In this document: one piece after another, positions 27,401 to 37,051 of the stretch
How positions within the stretch are numbered: position 1 is the stretch's first letter
Layout of the letters: the number at the start of each line of letters is the position of its first letter
NCBI GenBank assembly: GCA_016783965.1
Contig: JADHVO010000006.1
Coordinates: 285,559-349,558, forward strand
Direction: 5' to 3'
DNA length: 64,000 bases
Origin: Alphaproteobacteria bacterium
Lineage (GTDB): Bacteria > Pseudomonadota > Alphaproteobacteria > Micropepsales > Micropepsaceae
Program-made: the position numbers and the translations under genes
Notes under the pieces: model-generated
The model's database searches: none
Told to the model about the DNA's origin: nothing
The model's input: the letters and a program-made list of their open reading frames with translations, nothing else

Positions 27401-30400
27401 ATGCCCTGGTACTGGAGCTGCGCATGGCCGTGCGTCGCCGCCATCGTCGCGGCGCGCGTGTAGGAAAGCCCGTCGTGATGCTTGTCCGCGAGATCGACGA
27501 CTTCCTCGCGGGTCGACCCGACCATGGTCCAGAACGCCACCCTGACGGTCTTGCCACGCGGGATGACGACGCGGCGGCGCAGGCTGAACACCGGGTCCAG
27601 CACTGCCCCCACCGTGTTCGAGAGCGGCCAGCCCTCCACGATCGCGGCCGGCGCGCGCGCCGTGCGTCCGCGGCTCAGGAACCGGCCGCGGTCGGTCTCG
27701 TACTGCACCTCGCCGACCGTCTCGCCTTCCACGACCGACAGGTGTGCTGCCCAGATGGCCGGATCGGTTGTGCTGCGCTTGCGGCGCGTCGCGAACAGCG
27801 CGCCAAGCCCCGGATCGAACTCGGTCTGCACGAACATCTTGGAGAACACCGGATGCGCCGCGTCGTCCGCCGGCCGCGCCAGCGCCAGCTCGGCATAGGA
27901 CGTCACGTCGATCTCGCGCGTGCGCGTGCCGTGGTTGGTGATCGAGATGCGCCGCACCTCGGCGTCGTCTTCCGGCGACACGATGATTTCCATCGCCGTC
28001 GTCAGCGCCACGTCGCTGCGGCTGTAGTTCGCGCGGTCCTCGCAGAACAGCGCCTCGTAGCTCTCCGGCTCCGCACAGGTCGGCTGGAACCCGGCCGACC
28101 ACGACGCACCGGAGCGCGCGTCGCGTATGTAGACGAAGCTGCCCCACTGGTCGCGCGTCGTGTCCTCGCGCCAGCGCGTGATCGCGACGCCGTTCCACTG
28201 GCTGTAGCCGCTGCCCGCCGCCGTCAGCATCATGCTGTAGCGGCCGTTGGACATGAGGTGGGTACGCGGTATCGCCGTGTAGGGCGTCGCGAGACGGCGC
28301 TGCGCCGGCGGTGCGTACTGGAACTGCTCGACGGCGCCGGTTTCGATCTGCGGCGGCGGGCGCGACACGGGCACGTCGCGCGGCATGCGCTCCTGGAGAA
28401 GCAGTTCTGTCGCGCGGACCATCGGCTCGGCGTGGAAGCGCCGCCGCATCCGGCCGTCGAGCACGACATTGGCGATCGCGACCATCACCATCGCCTGGTG
28501 ATGCGCCATGAAGGAGCGCACGATCGCAACCTGCGCCCCTTCGGGGACCCGCGCGCGTGTGTAGTCGAGCGCCTCGTAGAAACCGTAGCGGCCCTTGGCG
28601 CCGGCCGCCGTCAGCCGCGCGAAATTGCGCAGCGCCGCGCGCGGTTTCACCATCACCGCGAGCCCGGTCGCGTAAGGACTGATCACGACGTTCTCCGACA
28701 GGCCGCGCTTCAGACCCAGCGACGGCACCCCGAAGCCGGAGTACTGGTAGTTCTGCGCCCGATCGCGCGCATTGAACTGCGACTCCGAGATGCCCCACGG
28801 AATGCCGCGCCTGTGGCCGTAGGAAATCTGCTGCTCGACGGCCAGGCGGTTGCTCTGTGACAGGATACTGCCCTCCGGCTCGTGCATCAAAAGGCTCGGC
28901 ATCAGGTATTCGAACATCGAGCCCGACCACGACAGCAGTGCCGATCCGTGCCGCAGCGGAATGAGCGCCCGGCCCAGCCGGAACCAGTTGCGCGTCGGGA
29001 TGTCGCCCTTCGCGACAGCCAGGAAGGTCGCCAGCCGCGCCTCGGACGCCAGCAGGTCGTAGGCATTGGCGTCCAGCGCCTGGTCGTCGACCCTGAAGCC
29101 GATGGACAGCAATTGCCGGTCGCGGTGCTGCAGGAAGCCGAAGTCCATCGCGCGCACGGTCTGTTCACACCATTCGGCGATGGCGGCGATGCGCGCGGTG
29201 TCGGTTGCGCCCTGCTGATCGCGGTGGTGGCTTGCCAGCCAGTCGCGCAGCGCACGGGCGCAGACGCCGATCTCGTCGTCGCCCGCGCCGGCCACGGCGA
29301 TGGCATCGATATGTGGTGCCAGCGTCTCGAGGTCCAGGTCCCGGTGGGCCGCGTCGCGCAGGCCGCGCTCGAGCGAATCCAGCGCGCCGCTCAAGGCGGT
29401 CGTGTCTCGCTGTGCGGGCGCGCGTTTGACGGCGCGGCGGAGGAGGGCGATGTTGTCCGCCGCGCCGCGCAGGCGATCGACGGGCGGTGTCCGCTCGATG
29501 GTCTCGCGGCACACCTCCGCAAGGACCAGCAGGTTGCCGGCAAAATTGCCGCTGTCGACCGACGAGACATAGCGGGGATGCAGAGACGCCAACTCGGTGT
29601 TCTCGTACCAGTTCAGCAGGTGCCCCCGGTACCACTCGAGCTTCTTGAGCGTCCCGAGCGTCGCCTCGATGCGTTCGACGGCTTCGTCCGTGCCGATCCA
29701 GCCGAAATCACGGGCCGCCACCACGCTCATCAGGTAGAGCCCGATATTGGTCGGCGAGGTCCGCTGCGCCACCAGCGGCTTTGGGTCCTCCTGGAAATTG
29801 TCGGGTGGGAGGAAATTGCTTTCGGCGTTGACGAAGGTCTCGAAGAACCGCCACGTCTCGCGGGCGATCAGGCGCAGCGCCGTCTCGTCATGGGCATCGA
29901 TCCGCAGATCGTTCTGGATCTCGGGTGCCTCGCTCGCCCAGCGCGCAATGGCCGGCGAAAAAGCCCATAGTGCGAGAAACGGCGCGGCAATCAGATTCTC
30001 GGGCTGGAGTGCGAAGATGATGCCTGCCGCAACCGCCGCGAATGAAAAAGCGCCCGCCAGCTGCAGCGCAAAGCCTTTGCCGCCGGCTTTGCGTCCGTAC
30101 TGGCTGTGCGCGAACGACACCCATTGCAGCATGTAGCGCCCGCTGACGAAGAGCCGGAACAACGTTCGGCACATCGCATCCAGCGCCAGCCACGCCGCCC
30201 GCGCCATGAACGCGACGATGAACAGGATCTGGGTCAGCGAGAGCATGGTGTCTCGCGCCAAGTTCCGCATATGCGCGCGCCGCGACACGCCAAGGTGCTG
30301 CGGCAGCAACGACAGCGCGATCGGGAGGAACGGCGGCGCTGCGATAGCGGCCAGCAGAAACAGCGTCCACCACGCGCTCTGCGGCCAGGGTAGCGTCCAG

Positions 30401-32838
30401 CCGTAGAGGAAGGCGAGCAGCATCGCCGGCGCCGACAGGGCGCGGCGCAAGTTGTCCAGCATCTTCCATCGCGCCAGCGGCGGGATGTGCGAGCGCTTGC
30501 CGCCGGCCTCGTCGCGGCCCGAGGCGAATATCCACGGCAGAAGCTGCCAGTCGCCGCGCATCCAGCGATGCTGGCGCTTGACCTCCACGTCGTAGGCCGA
30601 GGGGAATTCCTCGACCACCTCGACATCCGAGGCCAGTGCTGCGCGCGCGAACGACCCTTCGAGCAGGTCGTGGCTCAGGACCGTGTTCTCCGGGATGCGC
30701 TGGCGCAGCACGGTCTCGAATGTGTCGACGTCATATATGCCCTTGCCGACATAGGACCCTTCGCTGAACAGGTCCTGGTAGACGTCCGACACGGCGAAGG
30801 CGTACGGGTCCAGCCCGTTCGGTCCCGAGAATGCCCACTGGAACAGCGAGACGTCCGCAGCCGACGGCAAGGAGGGTGTCACGCGGGGTTGCAGGATGCC
30901 GTGACCTTCCACCACGCGGCACAGATCGGGATCGATCACCGGTGTGTTCAGGGGATGCATCATCTTGCCGATCAGCCGCCGGGCTGCGCCGCGCGGCAGA
31001 CGTGTGTCCGAATCCAGCGTGATGACGTAGCGGACGTCCTTCACCAACGCATAGATCTCGGCCCCGCCGATGATGAATGTCGTGTCGCGATCACCCCGCA
31101 GGAAGCGGTTCAGTTCGTGCAGCTTGCCGCGCTTCCTTTCCCACCCCATCCATTTTCCCTGCGCCGCGTTCCACTGACGCTTGCGGTGCAGCAGGAGGAA
31201 AGCGCGCATGCCATACCGCTTGTTCAGCGCATCGATGGCCGCGATGGCGGCGTCGAGCAGCTTGTCGTCCTCTGCCGTGCGCTCGCTGTCGCTGTCCACC
31301 CAGTCGGACAGGAGCGCGAAGCCGATGTTCCGCTCGCCGTTGGATAGGAAGTGTACCTCCAGCGTGTTGGCGAGTTCCTCAATCTCCTGCATCGATGACA
31401 GGAGTGCCGGCACCACCAGAAGCGTCTTGCCGGTGTTGGGCACGCCGTCGCGCAGATCCATGCCGGGCAGCGGCGATGGTCCCCAGCGGTCGGTGACGAT
31501 CCGGTTGACCAATGCCATCGCCAGATCGCTTGCCGGCATCAGCGCCAGCAGCGCGCTCACCGCCAGCCATACCGGGCGCGCATGCACGACGGCAAACGTC
31601 ATGCCGATCGCGAGCGCCAGCGTCAGGATAGCGAGGGCACTCACATAGCCGCCAAGGCCTGTCGCAGCGAACCGGCGCCGCAACCGGTCGCCGAGGGCCG
31701 GGCGATATCCGATTTCGCGCTCGAAGGCTGCCCTCCCTTGTCCGATGAGATAGAATCCGGGATCGCGCCGGCTCGCCGGTTTGCCGGCGCGTGCCGCACG
31801 CTGCGTCTGGTCGATGGCAGCTGCCGCCACCTGTATTTCGCTGCGCGGGGCATAGCGCGCCAGCTTCTCGACCGCACGCCGGTACCGGTTGCGGGTTGCG
31901 ATTTCCATCGCCCCGAATGCGCTGCCGCCCGCAAGGATCTGGTCGACCAGGCTGACGCTCTCCACGAAATCGACCCAGTCGACGTCGGAGATCGCCCGCA
32001 TCGAGGTGATGATATTGCGCACACTGACGTTCGCTGCGCCCTGGGCCTGGATTTCCTCGCGCACTAGCTGCTCGGCCGACTGGCCCGAACCGGCGATGGT
32101 GCCTTCCAGCCAGCGCAGCACTTCGAGCGCGTCGGGGCCCTGGTCGCGCAGCCGCTGCTCCAGCCGTGCGACCGTCGCAGCGCGGACCGGCTCGGCGGAC
32201 AGGCCGCGGATGATTGCTTCCGTCGTCTCATTGCCGGACAGGGTCCGCTCGACGATCAGGTCGGCGCGGTCCGTCTCATGCGTGCGCGATGCGGTCGCGA
32301 CTCCCAGCCGCCGCAGGTTCTCGATCAGTGTCAGGCGCAACGTGATCGCGATCGCCCACAATTCGCCGATGGTCAGCGGTTCGACGCGCTGATACGCCGT
32401 AACGAAGCGCGTCAGTCGCTCCAGGTCGAAATCGCTGTCGGTATGCGCCACGACCGCCCAGGCGATACCGTAGACACGCGGATAGCCGGCAAGGTGGCCC
32501 TCTGCCAGCTTGGGCAGCTCGCGGTAGTAGTCCGGCGGCAGGTCGTTGCGCACCTCGCGGATCTGAGCGGCCACGATGTGGTAGTTGTCGAGCAGCCACT
32601 CGCCGGCCGGCGTGATCGGCCGCCGGTCGTGCGCCGCCTTGGCAATGACGCGATAGGATGCATCGAGAACGCGCTCGTTTTCCCGCAGACGGTGCGGCAG
32701 GGGCTTCTTGTGGCGGATGCCGATGGCGACTTTCTGCGCTTTGGCAAGGCTTTCCGCGTGTTGTTCCAGCCGCTCAAGGCTGAACAGTTCGGCGCGAATG
32801 GGCTCTTCCGGTTCAGTGGCGATGATGTCGTATGCCAA
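24403..32838 (-). CDS. ndvB: Cyclic beta-1,2-glucan synthase
   Basis: About 2,811 residues if it starts at the TTG at 32838 (AGG 5 nt upstream, first residues LAYDIIATEPEEPI); rarer starts up to 33044 cannot be excluded. It makes cyclic beta-1,2-glucan from UDP-glucose at the inner membrane. Order: N-terminal cytoplasmic region; membrane helices near 400-440; GT84 domain with LDSDTRLPRG (about 608) and QHRWMRGDW (about 760); further helices about 800-960; a Cgs glycoamylase-like domain (about 990-1510); two carbohydrate-binding repeats; and a C-terminal GH94 phosphorylase-type domain with GTGDWNDGMNRVG (about 2480) for chain-length control. Length matches ChvB/NdvB/Cgs. pgm lies 200 bp upstream on the same strand. 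Confidence 0.95.
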   Translation of the reverse strand: MAYDIIATEPEEPIRAELFSLERLEQHAESLAKAQKVAIGIRHKKPLPHRLRENERVLDASYRVIAKAAHDRRPITPAGEWLLDNYHIVAAQIREVRNDLPPDYYRELPKLAEGHLAGYPRVYGIAWAVVAHTDSDFDLERLTRFVTAYQRVEPLTIGELWAIAITLRLTLIENLRRLGVATASRTHETDRADLIVERTLSGNETTEAIIRGLSAEPVRAATVARLEQRLRDQGPDALEVLRWLEGTIAGSGQSAEQLVREEIQAQGAANVSVRNIITSMRAISDVDWVDFVESVSLVDQILAGGSAFGAMEIATRNRYRRAVEKLARYAPRSEIQVAAAAIDQTQRAARAGKPASRRDPGFYLIGQGRAAFEREIGYRPALGDRLRRRFAATGLGGYVSALAILTLALAIGMTFAVVHARPVWLAVSALLALMPASDLAMALVNRIVTDRWGPSPLPGMDLRDGVPNTGKTLLVVPALLSSMQEIEELANTLEVHFLSNGERNIGFALLSDWVDSDSERTAEDDKLLDAAIAAIDALNKRYGMRAFLLLHRKRQWNAAQGKWMGWERKRGKLHELNRFLRGDRDTTFIIGGAEIYALVKDVRYVITLDSDTRLPRGAARRLIGKMMHPLNTPVIDPDLCRVVEGHGILQPRVTPSLPSAADVSLFQWAFSGPNGLDPYAFAVSDVYQDLFSEGSYVGKGIYDVDTFETVLRQRIPENTVLSHDLLEGSFARAALASDVEVVEEFPSAYDVEVKRQHRWMRGDWQLLPWIFASGRDEAGGKRSHIPPLARWKMLDNLRRALSAPAMLLAFLYGWTLPWPQSAWWTLFLLAAIAAPPFLPIALSLLPQHLGVSRRAHMRNLARDTMLSLTQILFIVAFMARAAWLALDAMCRTLFRLFVSGRYMLQWVSFAHSQYGRKAGGKGFALQLAGAFSFAAVAAGIIFALQPENLIAAPFLALWAFSPAIARWASEAPEIQNDLRIDAHDETALRLIARETWRFFETFVNAESNFLPPDNFQEDPKPLVAQRTSPTNIGLYLMSVVAARDFGWIGTDEAVERIEATLGTLKKLEWYRGHLLNWYENTELASLHPRYVSSVDSGNFAGNLLVLAEVCRETIERTPPVDRLRGAADNIALLRRAVKRAPAQRDTTALSGALDSLERGLRDAAHRDLDLETLAPHIDAIAVAGAGDDEIGVCARALRDWLASHHRDQQGATDTARIAAIAEWCEQTVRAMDFGFLQHRDRQLLSIGFRVDDQALDANAYDLLASEARLATFLAVAKGDIPTRNWFRLGRALIPLRHGSALLSWSGSMFEYLMPSLLMHEPEGSILSQSNRLAVEQQISYGHRRGIPWGISESQFNARDRAQNYQYSGFGVPSLGLKRGLSENVVISPYATGLAVMVKPRAALRNFARLTAAGAKGRYGFYEALDYTRARVPEGAQVAIVRSFMAHHQAMVMVAIANVVLDGRMRRRFHAEPMVRATELLLQERMPRDVPVSRPPPQIETGAVEQFQYAPPAQRRLATPYTAIPRTHLMSNGRYSMMLTAAGSGYSQWNGVAITRWREDTTRDQWGSFVYIRDARSGASWSAGFQPTCAEPESYEALFCEDRANYSRSDVALTTAMEIIVSPEDDAEVRRISITNHGTRTREIDVTSYAELALARPADDAAHPVFSKMFVQTEFDPGLGALFATRRKRSTTDPAIWAAHLSVVEGETVGEVQYETDRGRFLSRGRTARAPAAIVEGWPLSNTVGAVLDPVFSLRRRVVIPRGKTVRVAFWTMVGSTREEVVDLADKHHDGLSYTRAATMAATHGHAQLQYQGIGTDEAHLFQSLANWVLYSDHALRCSHDVLSRGGRPASSLWAMGISGDLPIVILRTDDASDIGMARQLLQAHAYWRSKQLAVDVVLLNERASSYAQDLQNGLDALARNVDRSGSQPGNVYMVRADLMGTEAREALLAAARVVLSPRRGTLAEQVLRALEEKAAPPARPRRITLPDKAAETSSPPLPALEFDNGFGGFADDGRTYVIAMESGQTPPAPWINVIANAQFGFQVSAQGSSFTWARNSQQNQITGWSNDPVSNESSEILYLCDLETGELWTPTACPIRDSNGRYVARHGQGYSRFDCAGNGITSELTMFAALNDPVKISRLKLTNASGRTRRLSVTAYAEWSLGQQRTRGAPHIITATDPATRVMTARNPWSEDFNRAVAFLDLRGKQMSWTGDRREFLGRNGSPDRPAALASDRPLSGRTGAGHDPCGAMQTVIEIAPGATAECVVILGQGENADAALDLARKYRDADLDKCFAEVTGFWDGLLGTIQVKTPDRAMDLMLNRWLLYQVLACRMWGRAGFYQVSGAYGFRDQLQDSLALCAIRPDVARAQILRAAGRQFPEGDVQHWWLPESGKGIRTRISDDKGWLGYVVAHYLATTGDTAILDEQIPFLEGQTLKPDEGEAFFEPTVSPTTASLYEHMARALDASLATGAHGLPPIGTGDWNDGMNRVGEHGRGESVWLGWFLYDVLSRLAPLAENRGDGKRAASWLLHAAALKESLENNAWDGDWYRRAYYDDGSPLGSVTNSECRIDSIAQSWSVLSRGAQPNRAARAMEALDKYLVRSADEIVLLFNPPFVNTDHDPGYIKGYPAGMRENGGQYTHAALWAVAAFAELGNAAKAHDLYQMISPITRCRNRTAAQRYRLEPYVVAADVYSAPPHVGRGGWSWYTGSASWMYRVGMEWLLGLTIRGDRLIVAPCIPPSWDGFTATIRRGRATYEIAVTNPRHQSTGVAEMYADGLPIDDIVLKDDGKTHHVRVVMGQAQAAIPPQARAAR

Positions 32839-33044
32839 GAGACCTGACGAGTTTCCCCGCCCCTTCTCGGTCTGAAACGCCGCTGGGCGGCCTTCTGTTT
32901 TTTTGCGAAGTCGCAAAGTTCCAACGCCCAAGGCGGACGTTCTTTCCCGCGCACGATGAAGTTGCTGCGCGTCAGCGCTGGTTTTTGTGCTTGGGCGGGA
33001 ACGCACTCCTGGCGTCGGCGTTTCTGCGTAGGGGTGGTGTGCGT

Positions 33045-34685
33045 TTAATGGACCGCCGCCGTTACGATCGTTTGCGCTTCGGCCTGGATCTTCCTCAAAT
33101 GCGCTTCGCTCTGAAAGCTCTCCGCGTAGATCTTGTACACGTTCTCGGTTCCCGAAGGCCGCGCCGCGAACCATCCGTCTTTGCTCGCGATCTTGATGCC
33201 GCCGATCGGCGCATTGTTGCCGGGCGCGTCGCGCAAGCGTGCCGTAACGGGATCGCCTGCGAGCATCGTCACGTCGACATCCTTCGGCGACAGCTTCTTG
33301 AGCGCCGCTTTCTGTGCGGCCGTCGCCGGCGCATCGATACGTTGGTACCAGGATCGCCCGAGCTTCTCGGTCAGGCCTTTATAGATCTCCCCTGGATCGT
33401 GGCCGCTGCGCGCCGTCATCTCCGCCGCCAGAAGGCCCATGATCAGGCCGTCCTTGTCGGTCGTCCACACGCCGCCGTCCTTGCGCAGGAATGAGGCGCC
33501 CGCGCTTTCCTCGCCCGCGAAACCGAACGATCCGTCGCTTAAGCCCTCGACGAACCATTTGAAGCCGACCGGCACCTCGACAACCTTGCGGCCCACGCTT
33601 CCGGCCACGCGGTCGATTATGCTGCTGCTGACGACCGTCTTGCCGATCGCGGCATCGTTGCGCCATTGCGGCCGGTTCGCGAACAGATAGGAGATCGCCG
33701 TCGCCAGATAGCTGTTTGGCTCCATCAGCCCGGCGGAGCGGCAGACAATGCCGTGCCGGTCGGCATCGGTGTCGTTGGCGAACGCGACGTCGAACCGGTC
33801 TTTCAACGCAATCAGCCGCTTCATCGCATAGGGCGAGGAGCAGTCCATCCGGATCTTGCCGTCCCAGTCCGCGGTCATGAATGCGAACGTCGGGTCAACC
33901 GTGTCGTTGGTCACCGTCGCGTTCAGCCGGTAGCGCTCGATCAGGGGAGCCCAGTAGTGCACCGCTGCCCCGCCCAGCGGATCGATCCCGATTCTCACGC
34001 CCGCGCTGCGGATCGCTTCCAAGTCCACGACATTCGCCAGATCGGCGATATAGGTACCGACATAGTCGTGCCGGTGGAGCAGGCCAGACACGCGCGCCTT
34101 TGCTTCGGTCACCCGTTCGACACCCGCGAGCTTCCTTTCTAGAAAATGGTTCGCCGTCTTCTCGATCCAGCCGGTGGCGTCGGTGTCCGCAGGTCCGCCA
34201 TGCGGCGGGTTGTATTTGAACCCGCCATCCTCCGGTGGATTGTGCGACGGCGTGATGACGATGCCGTCGGCCAGCCCGCTGCTGCGGGCGTTGTTGTACG
34301 TGATGATCGCATGTGACACCGCCGGTGTCGGTGTGAAGCCGTCGGCGGCGTCCATCATCACCGTCACGCCGCTGGCGATCAGCACCTCCAGCGCGCTCGC
34401 CATGGCCGGCCCCGACAGGGCATGGCTGTCGCGCCCGATGAAAAGCGGCCCGTCGATCCCCTGGCCCTTGCGGTACAGGCAGATCGCCTGCGTCACCGCC
34501 AGGATGTGGTTCTCGTTGAACGATCGCGTGAGCGCCGAGCCGCGATGCCCCGACGTTCCGAACGCCACCCGCTGCGCGGTTAGGGACGGATCGGGTTTCA
34601 GGTCGGAGTAGGCCGCCAGCAGGCGCGGCACGTCCACCAGCATATCCGGCGTGACCGGCAAACCCGCGCGCTTGTCTATCGCCAT
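33045..34685 (-). CDS. pgm: Phosphoglucomutase (alpha-D-glucose phosphate-specific)
   Basis: 546 residues, the same length as E. coli Pgm. Interconverts glucose-6-P and glucose-1-P, the precursor of UDP-glucose. Motifs: AFGTSGHRGS, the phosphoserine loop ITPSHNPPEDGG (Ser147), the metal loop NDTDADRHG, and the phosphate-binding ARPSGTENVYKIY near the C-terminus. The ATG at 34685 (MAIDKRAGLP) is chosen on family length. It lies directly upstream of the cyclic glucan synthase on the same strand, so substrate supply and polymer synthesis are probably co-expressed. Confidence 0.95.
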   Translation of the reverse strand: MAIDKRAGLPVTPDMLVDVPRLLAAYSDLKPDPSLTAQRVAFGTSGHRGSALTRSFNENHILAVTQAICLYRKGQGIDGPLFIGRDSHALSGPAMASALEVLIASGVTVMMDAADGFTPTPAVSHAIITYNNARSSGLADGIVITPSHNPPEDGGFKYNPPHGGPADTDATGWIEKTANHFLERKLAGVERVTEAKARVSGLLHRHDYVGTYIADLANVVDLEAIRSAGVRIGIDPLGGAAVHYWAPLIERYRLNATVTNDTVDPTFAFMTADWDGKIRMDCSSPYAMKRLIALKDRFDVAFANDTDADRHGIVCRSAGLMEPNSYLATAISYLFANRPQWRNDAAIGKTVVSSSIIDRVAGSVGRKVVEVPVGFKWFVEGLSDGSFGFAGEESAGASFLRKDGGVWTTDKDGLIMGLLAAEMTARSGHDPGEIYKGLTEKLGRSWYQRIDAPATAAQKAALKKLSPKDVDVTMLAGDPVTARLRDAPGNNAPIGGIKIASKDGWFAARPSGTENVYKIYAESFQSEAHLRKIQAEAQTIVTAAVH

Positions 34686-34773
34686 GGCCCTGTGTCTCAC
34701 ATCGTCATGCCGCGGGAACCGGCTATAGCCCAAGCCGTTCCGCGCAGCCGACCCGGCAGAACGTCGCCGCAAC

Positions 34774-36096
34774 TCAGTCGATATTGTTAACAACCTTGCC
34801 GACCGTGTCGGCCAGGAAATCGATGTGCGATTTCTCGGCGATCAGCGGCGGCGCGAACGCGATGCTGTCGCCGGTGGTGCGGCAGAGCAGACCCGCTTCG
34901 TAAAGCTTGAGGAACGCCGCGAAGCCGCGCTGCGCCGGTCCACCCGGTCCGGCAGCCAGTTCGACTGCGCCCATGAAGCCGATATTGCGGATGTCGACGA
35001 CGTTGCGCGCGCCTTTCAGCGAATGCAGCGCCGCCTCCCAATATGGCGCAAGCGACGCCACACACGTCAGCAGCCCTTCCTCTTCATACGTATCCAGCGT
35101 CGCCAGCGCTGCCGCGCAGGCAATCGGATTCCCTGAATAGGTATAGCCGTGGAAGAACTCGATCGCGTTCGGCGGCCCCTGCATGAACGCGTCGTGGATT
35201 TTGGTCTGCGCGACCACCGCGCCCATCGGGATCACGCCGTTGGTGAGCCCCTTGGCGCAGGTAACCAGATCAGGCTCGACCCCGAAATACTGCGACGCGA
35301 ACGGCGTGCCCAGCCGTCCGAAGCCTGTGATCACCTCGTCGAAGATTAGCAGGATGCCATTCCGGTCGCAGATCTCGCGCAGCCGTTTCAGATATCCCTT
35401 CGGCGGCACGATCACGCCGCCCGAGCCCTGCACCGGTTCCACGATCACCGCCGCTATGGTCGAGGCATCGTGCAGCTGCACGAGCCGTTCCAGATCGTCG
35501 GCCAGTTCGGCACCGTATTCCGGCTCGCCCTTCGAGAAGAAATTGCGCGGATCGCCATGGGTGTGCCGCAGATGATCGACCCCGGCGACCAGCGTGCCGA
35601 ACATCTTGCGGTTTGCAACCATGCCGCCCACCGACATGCCGCCGAAGTTCACGCCGTGATAGCCCTTCTCGCGCCCGATCAGCCGCACCCGCGAGCCTTC
35701 GCCGCGCAGGCGGTGATATGCGATCGCCATCTTGAGTGCTGTCTCCACGGACTCCGAGCCTGAGTTGGTGAAGAACACATGCTTCAGTCCGCCGGGCATC
35801 ATCGCGGCCAGCCGGTTCGCCAGCTCGAACGCCTTGGCATGCCCGATCTGGAATGCGGGCGAATAATCCATCTCGCCCGCCTGTGTGCGGATCGCCTCGG
35901 TGATACGCGGCCGGCAATGCCCCGCATTGCTGCACCACATGGCGGACACACCGTCCATCACCGCGCGCCCGTCGGTGGTCCGGAAATACATCCCTTCGGC
36001 TGACGCAAACAGGCGCGGATTGCCCTTGAACTGCCGGTTCGCAGTGAACGGCATCCAGTAGGCGTCGAGGCTGTTTCTTTGCGGTTCGCGATCCAT
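34774..36096 (-). CDS. Class III omega-aminotransferase (beta-alanine:pyruvate type)
   Basis: 440 residues. PLP enzyme of fold type I transferring the amino group of an omega-amino acid or amine to pyruvate. Seen: DAYWMPFTANRQFK at the N-terminus (typical of beta-alanine:pyruvate transaminases), the NSGSESVETALKMA phosphate loop, Asp253 in IFDEVITGFGRLG, and the Schiff-base Lys282 in TCAKGLTNG. GGGAG precedes the ATG at 36096. It is divergent from the SDR operon, sharing 157 bp. Confidence 0.92.
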   Translation of the reverse strand: MDREPQRNSLDAYWMPFTANRQFKGNPRLFASAEGMYFRTTDGRAVMDGVSAMWCSNAGHCRPRITEAIRTQAGEMDYSPAFQIGHAKAFELANRLAAMMPGGLKHVFFTNSGSESVETALKMAIAYHRLRGEGSRVRLIGREKGYHGVNFGGMSVGGMVANRKMFGTLVAGVDHLRHTHGDPRNFFSKGEPEYGAELADDLERLVQLHDASTIAAVIVEPVQGSGGVIVPPKGYLKRLREICDRNGILLIFDEVITGFGRLGTPFASQYFGVEPDLVTCAKGLTNGVIPMGAVVAQTKIHDAFMQGPPNAIEFFHGYTYSGNPIACAAALATLDTYEEEGLLTCVASLAPYWEAALHSLKGARNVVDIRNIGFMGAVELAAGPGGPAQRGFAAFLKLYEAGLLCRTTGDSIAFAPPLIAEKSHIDFLADTVGKVVNNID

Positions 36097-36253
36097 ACCT
36101 GGCTCCCAGCGCACGCACGAATTGCACGGAAATGCTTGCCCTAGGTCAAGTCCAGCAAGCCGTTGATGATGCGGGAATTTGGAGCGTTGCCGCCTGCCCT
36201 CAGACATGCTCCCGTATCGCCCAGAGCATCCACACAGCACACGGAGGAATCCC

Positions 36254-37036
36254 ATGAAGATCGACAACACGCTTTCGGCCGTCGTCACCGGCGGCGCGTC
36301 CGGCCTCGGCAAGGCCAGCGCCCAGGCCCTCGCCGCGCAGGGTGTGAAGGTCGCGATCTTCGACATCAACGAGAAGGCCGGCGAGCAGGTCGCCAAGGAG
36401 ATCGGCGGCATCTTCTGCAACGTGAACATCATGGACGAGGCGAGCGCGCTCGCTGGCTTCGCGAAGGCCCGCGCCGCCCACGGCCAGGAACGCGTGCTCG
36501 TGCATTGCGCCATGACCGCGCGCCGCGGCAAGACGCTCGCCTTCGACAAGGAAAGCCGCAGCTACAAGCGCACGCCCACCGAAGACTACGCGTTCGGCGT
36601 CGCGGGCATCCTGACGGCCAGCTATCGCATGGCGTCGATCGCCGCCGAGGGCATGGCCAGCCTGCCCGCTCTGGAAGATGGCGAGCGCGGCCTCATCGTG
36701 CTGACCGCATCGGTCGCCGCACAGGACGCGCAGATCGGCCAGGTGATCTACGGTTCGGCCAAGGCGGGCGTGAACGGCCTCGTCCTGCCGATGGCGCGCG
36801 ACCTGATGGATGTTGGCATCCGTGTGAACTCCATCATGCCCGGCATCTTCGCGACGCCGCTGATGCTCGGCGCGCCGCAGAACGTGCTCGACAGCCTCGC
36901 GGCCTCGGTCCCGTTCCCCAAGCGCCTCGGCAAGCCGGAAGAGTTCGGCAGCCTGGTGCTCGAATTGACTCGCAACACCTACTTCAACGGCCAGACGCTG
37001 CGCCTCGACGGCGCCATCCGTATGGCTCCGCGCTAG
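36254..37036 (+). CDS. SDR oxidoreductase (3-hydroxyacyl-CoA dehydrogenase type II-like)
   Basis: 260 residues, classical short-chain dehydrogenase. Cofactor loop TGGASGLGKA, Asp after strand 2 (IFDINEKAG, suggesting NAD preference), active-site Ser in LTASVAAQD and YGSAKAG (Tyr-x-x-x-Lys). The sequence between strand 4 and the active site, and GIFATPLMLGAP, recall HSD10-type 3-hydroxyacyl-CoA dehydrogenases. Strong ribosome site GGAGGA before the ATG at 36254. First gene of a probable operon with the dienoyl-CoA-reductase-like SDR, 15 nt downstream, which fits beta-oxidation. Confidence 0.88.
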   Translation: MKIDNTLSAVVTGGASGLGKASAQALAAQGVKVAIFDINEKAGEQVAKEIGGIFCNVNIMDEASALAGFAKARAAHGQERVLVHCAMTARRGKTLAFDKESRSYKRTPTEDYAFGVAGILTASYRMASIAAEGMASLPALEDGERGLIVLTASVAAQDAQIGQVIYGSAKAGVNGLVLPMARDLMDVGIRVNSIMPGIFATPLMLGAPQNVLDSLAASVPFPKRLGKPEEFGSLVLELTRNTYFNGQTLRLDGAIRMAPR

Positions 37037-37051
37037 GGAACACACATCAAC

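Noticed and set aside
27187..28860. 557-codon open frame opposite the glucan synthase
   Set aside because: Arg/Ala-rich shadow caused by high GC third positions; the opposite strand carries continuous, well-conserved synthase domains.
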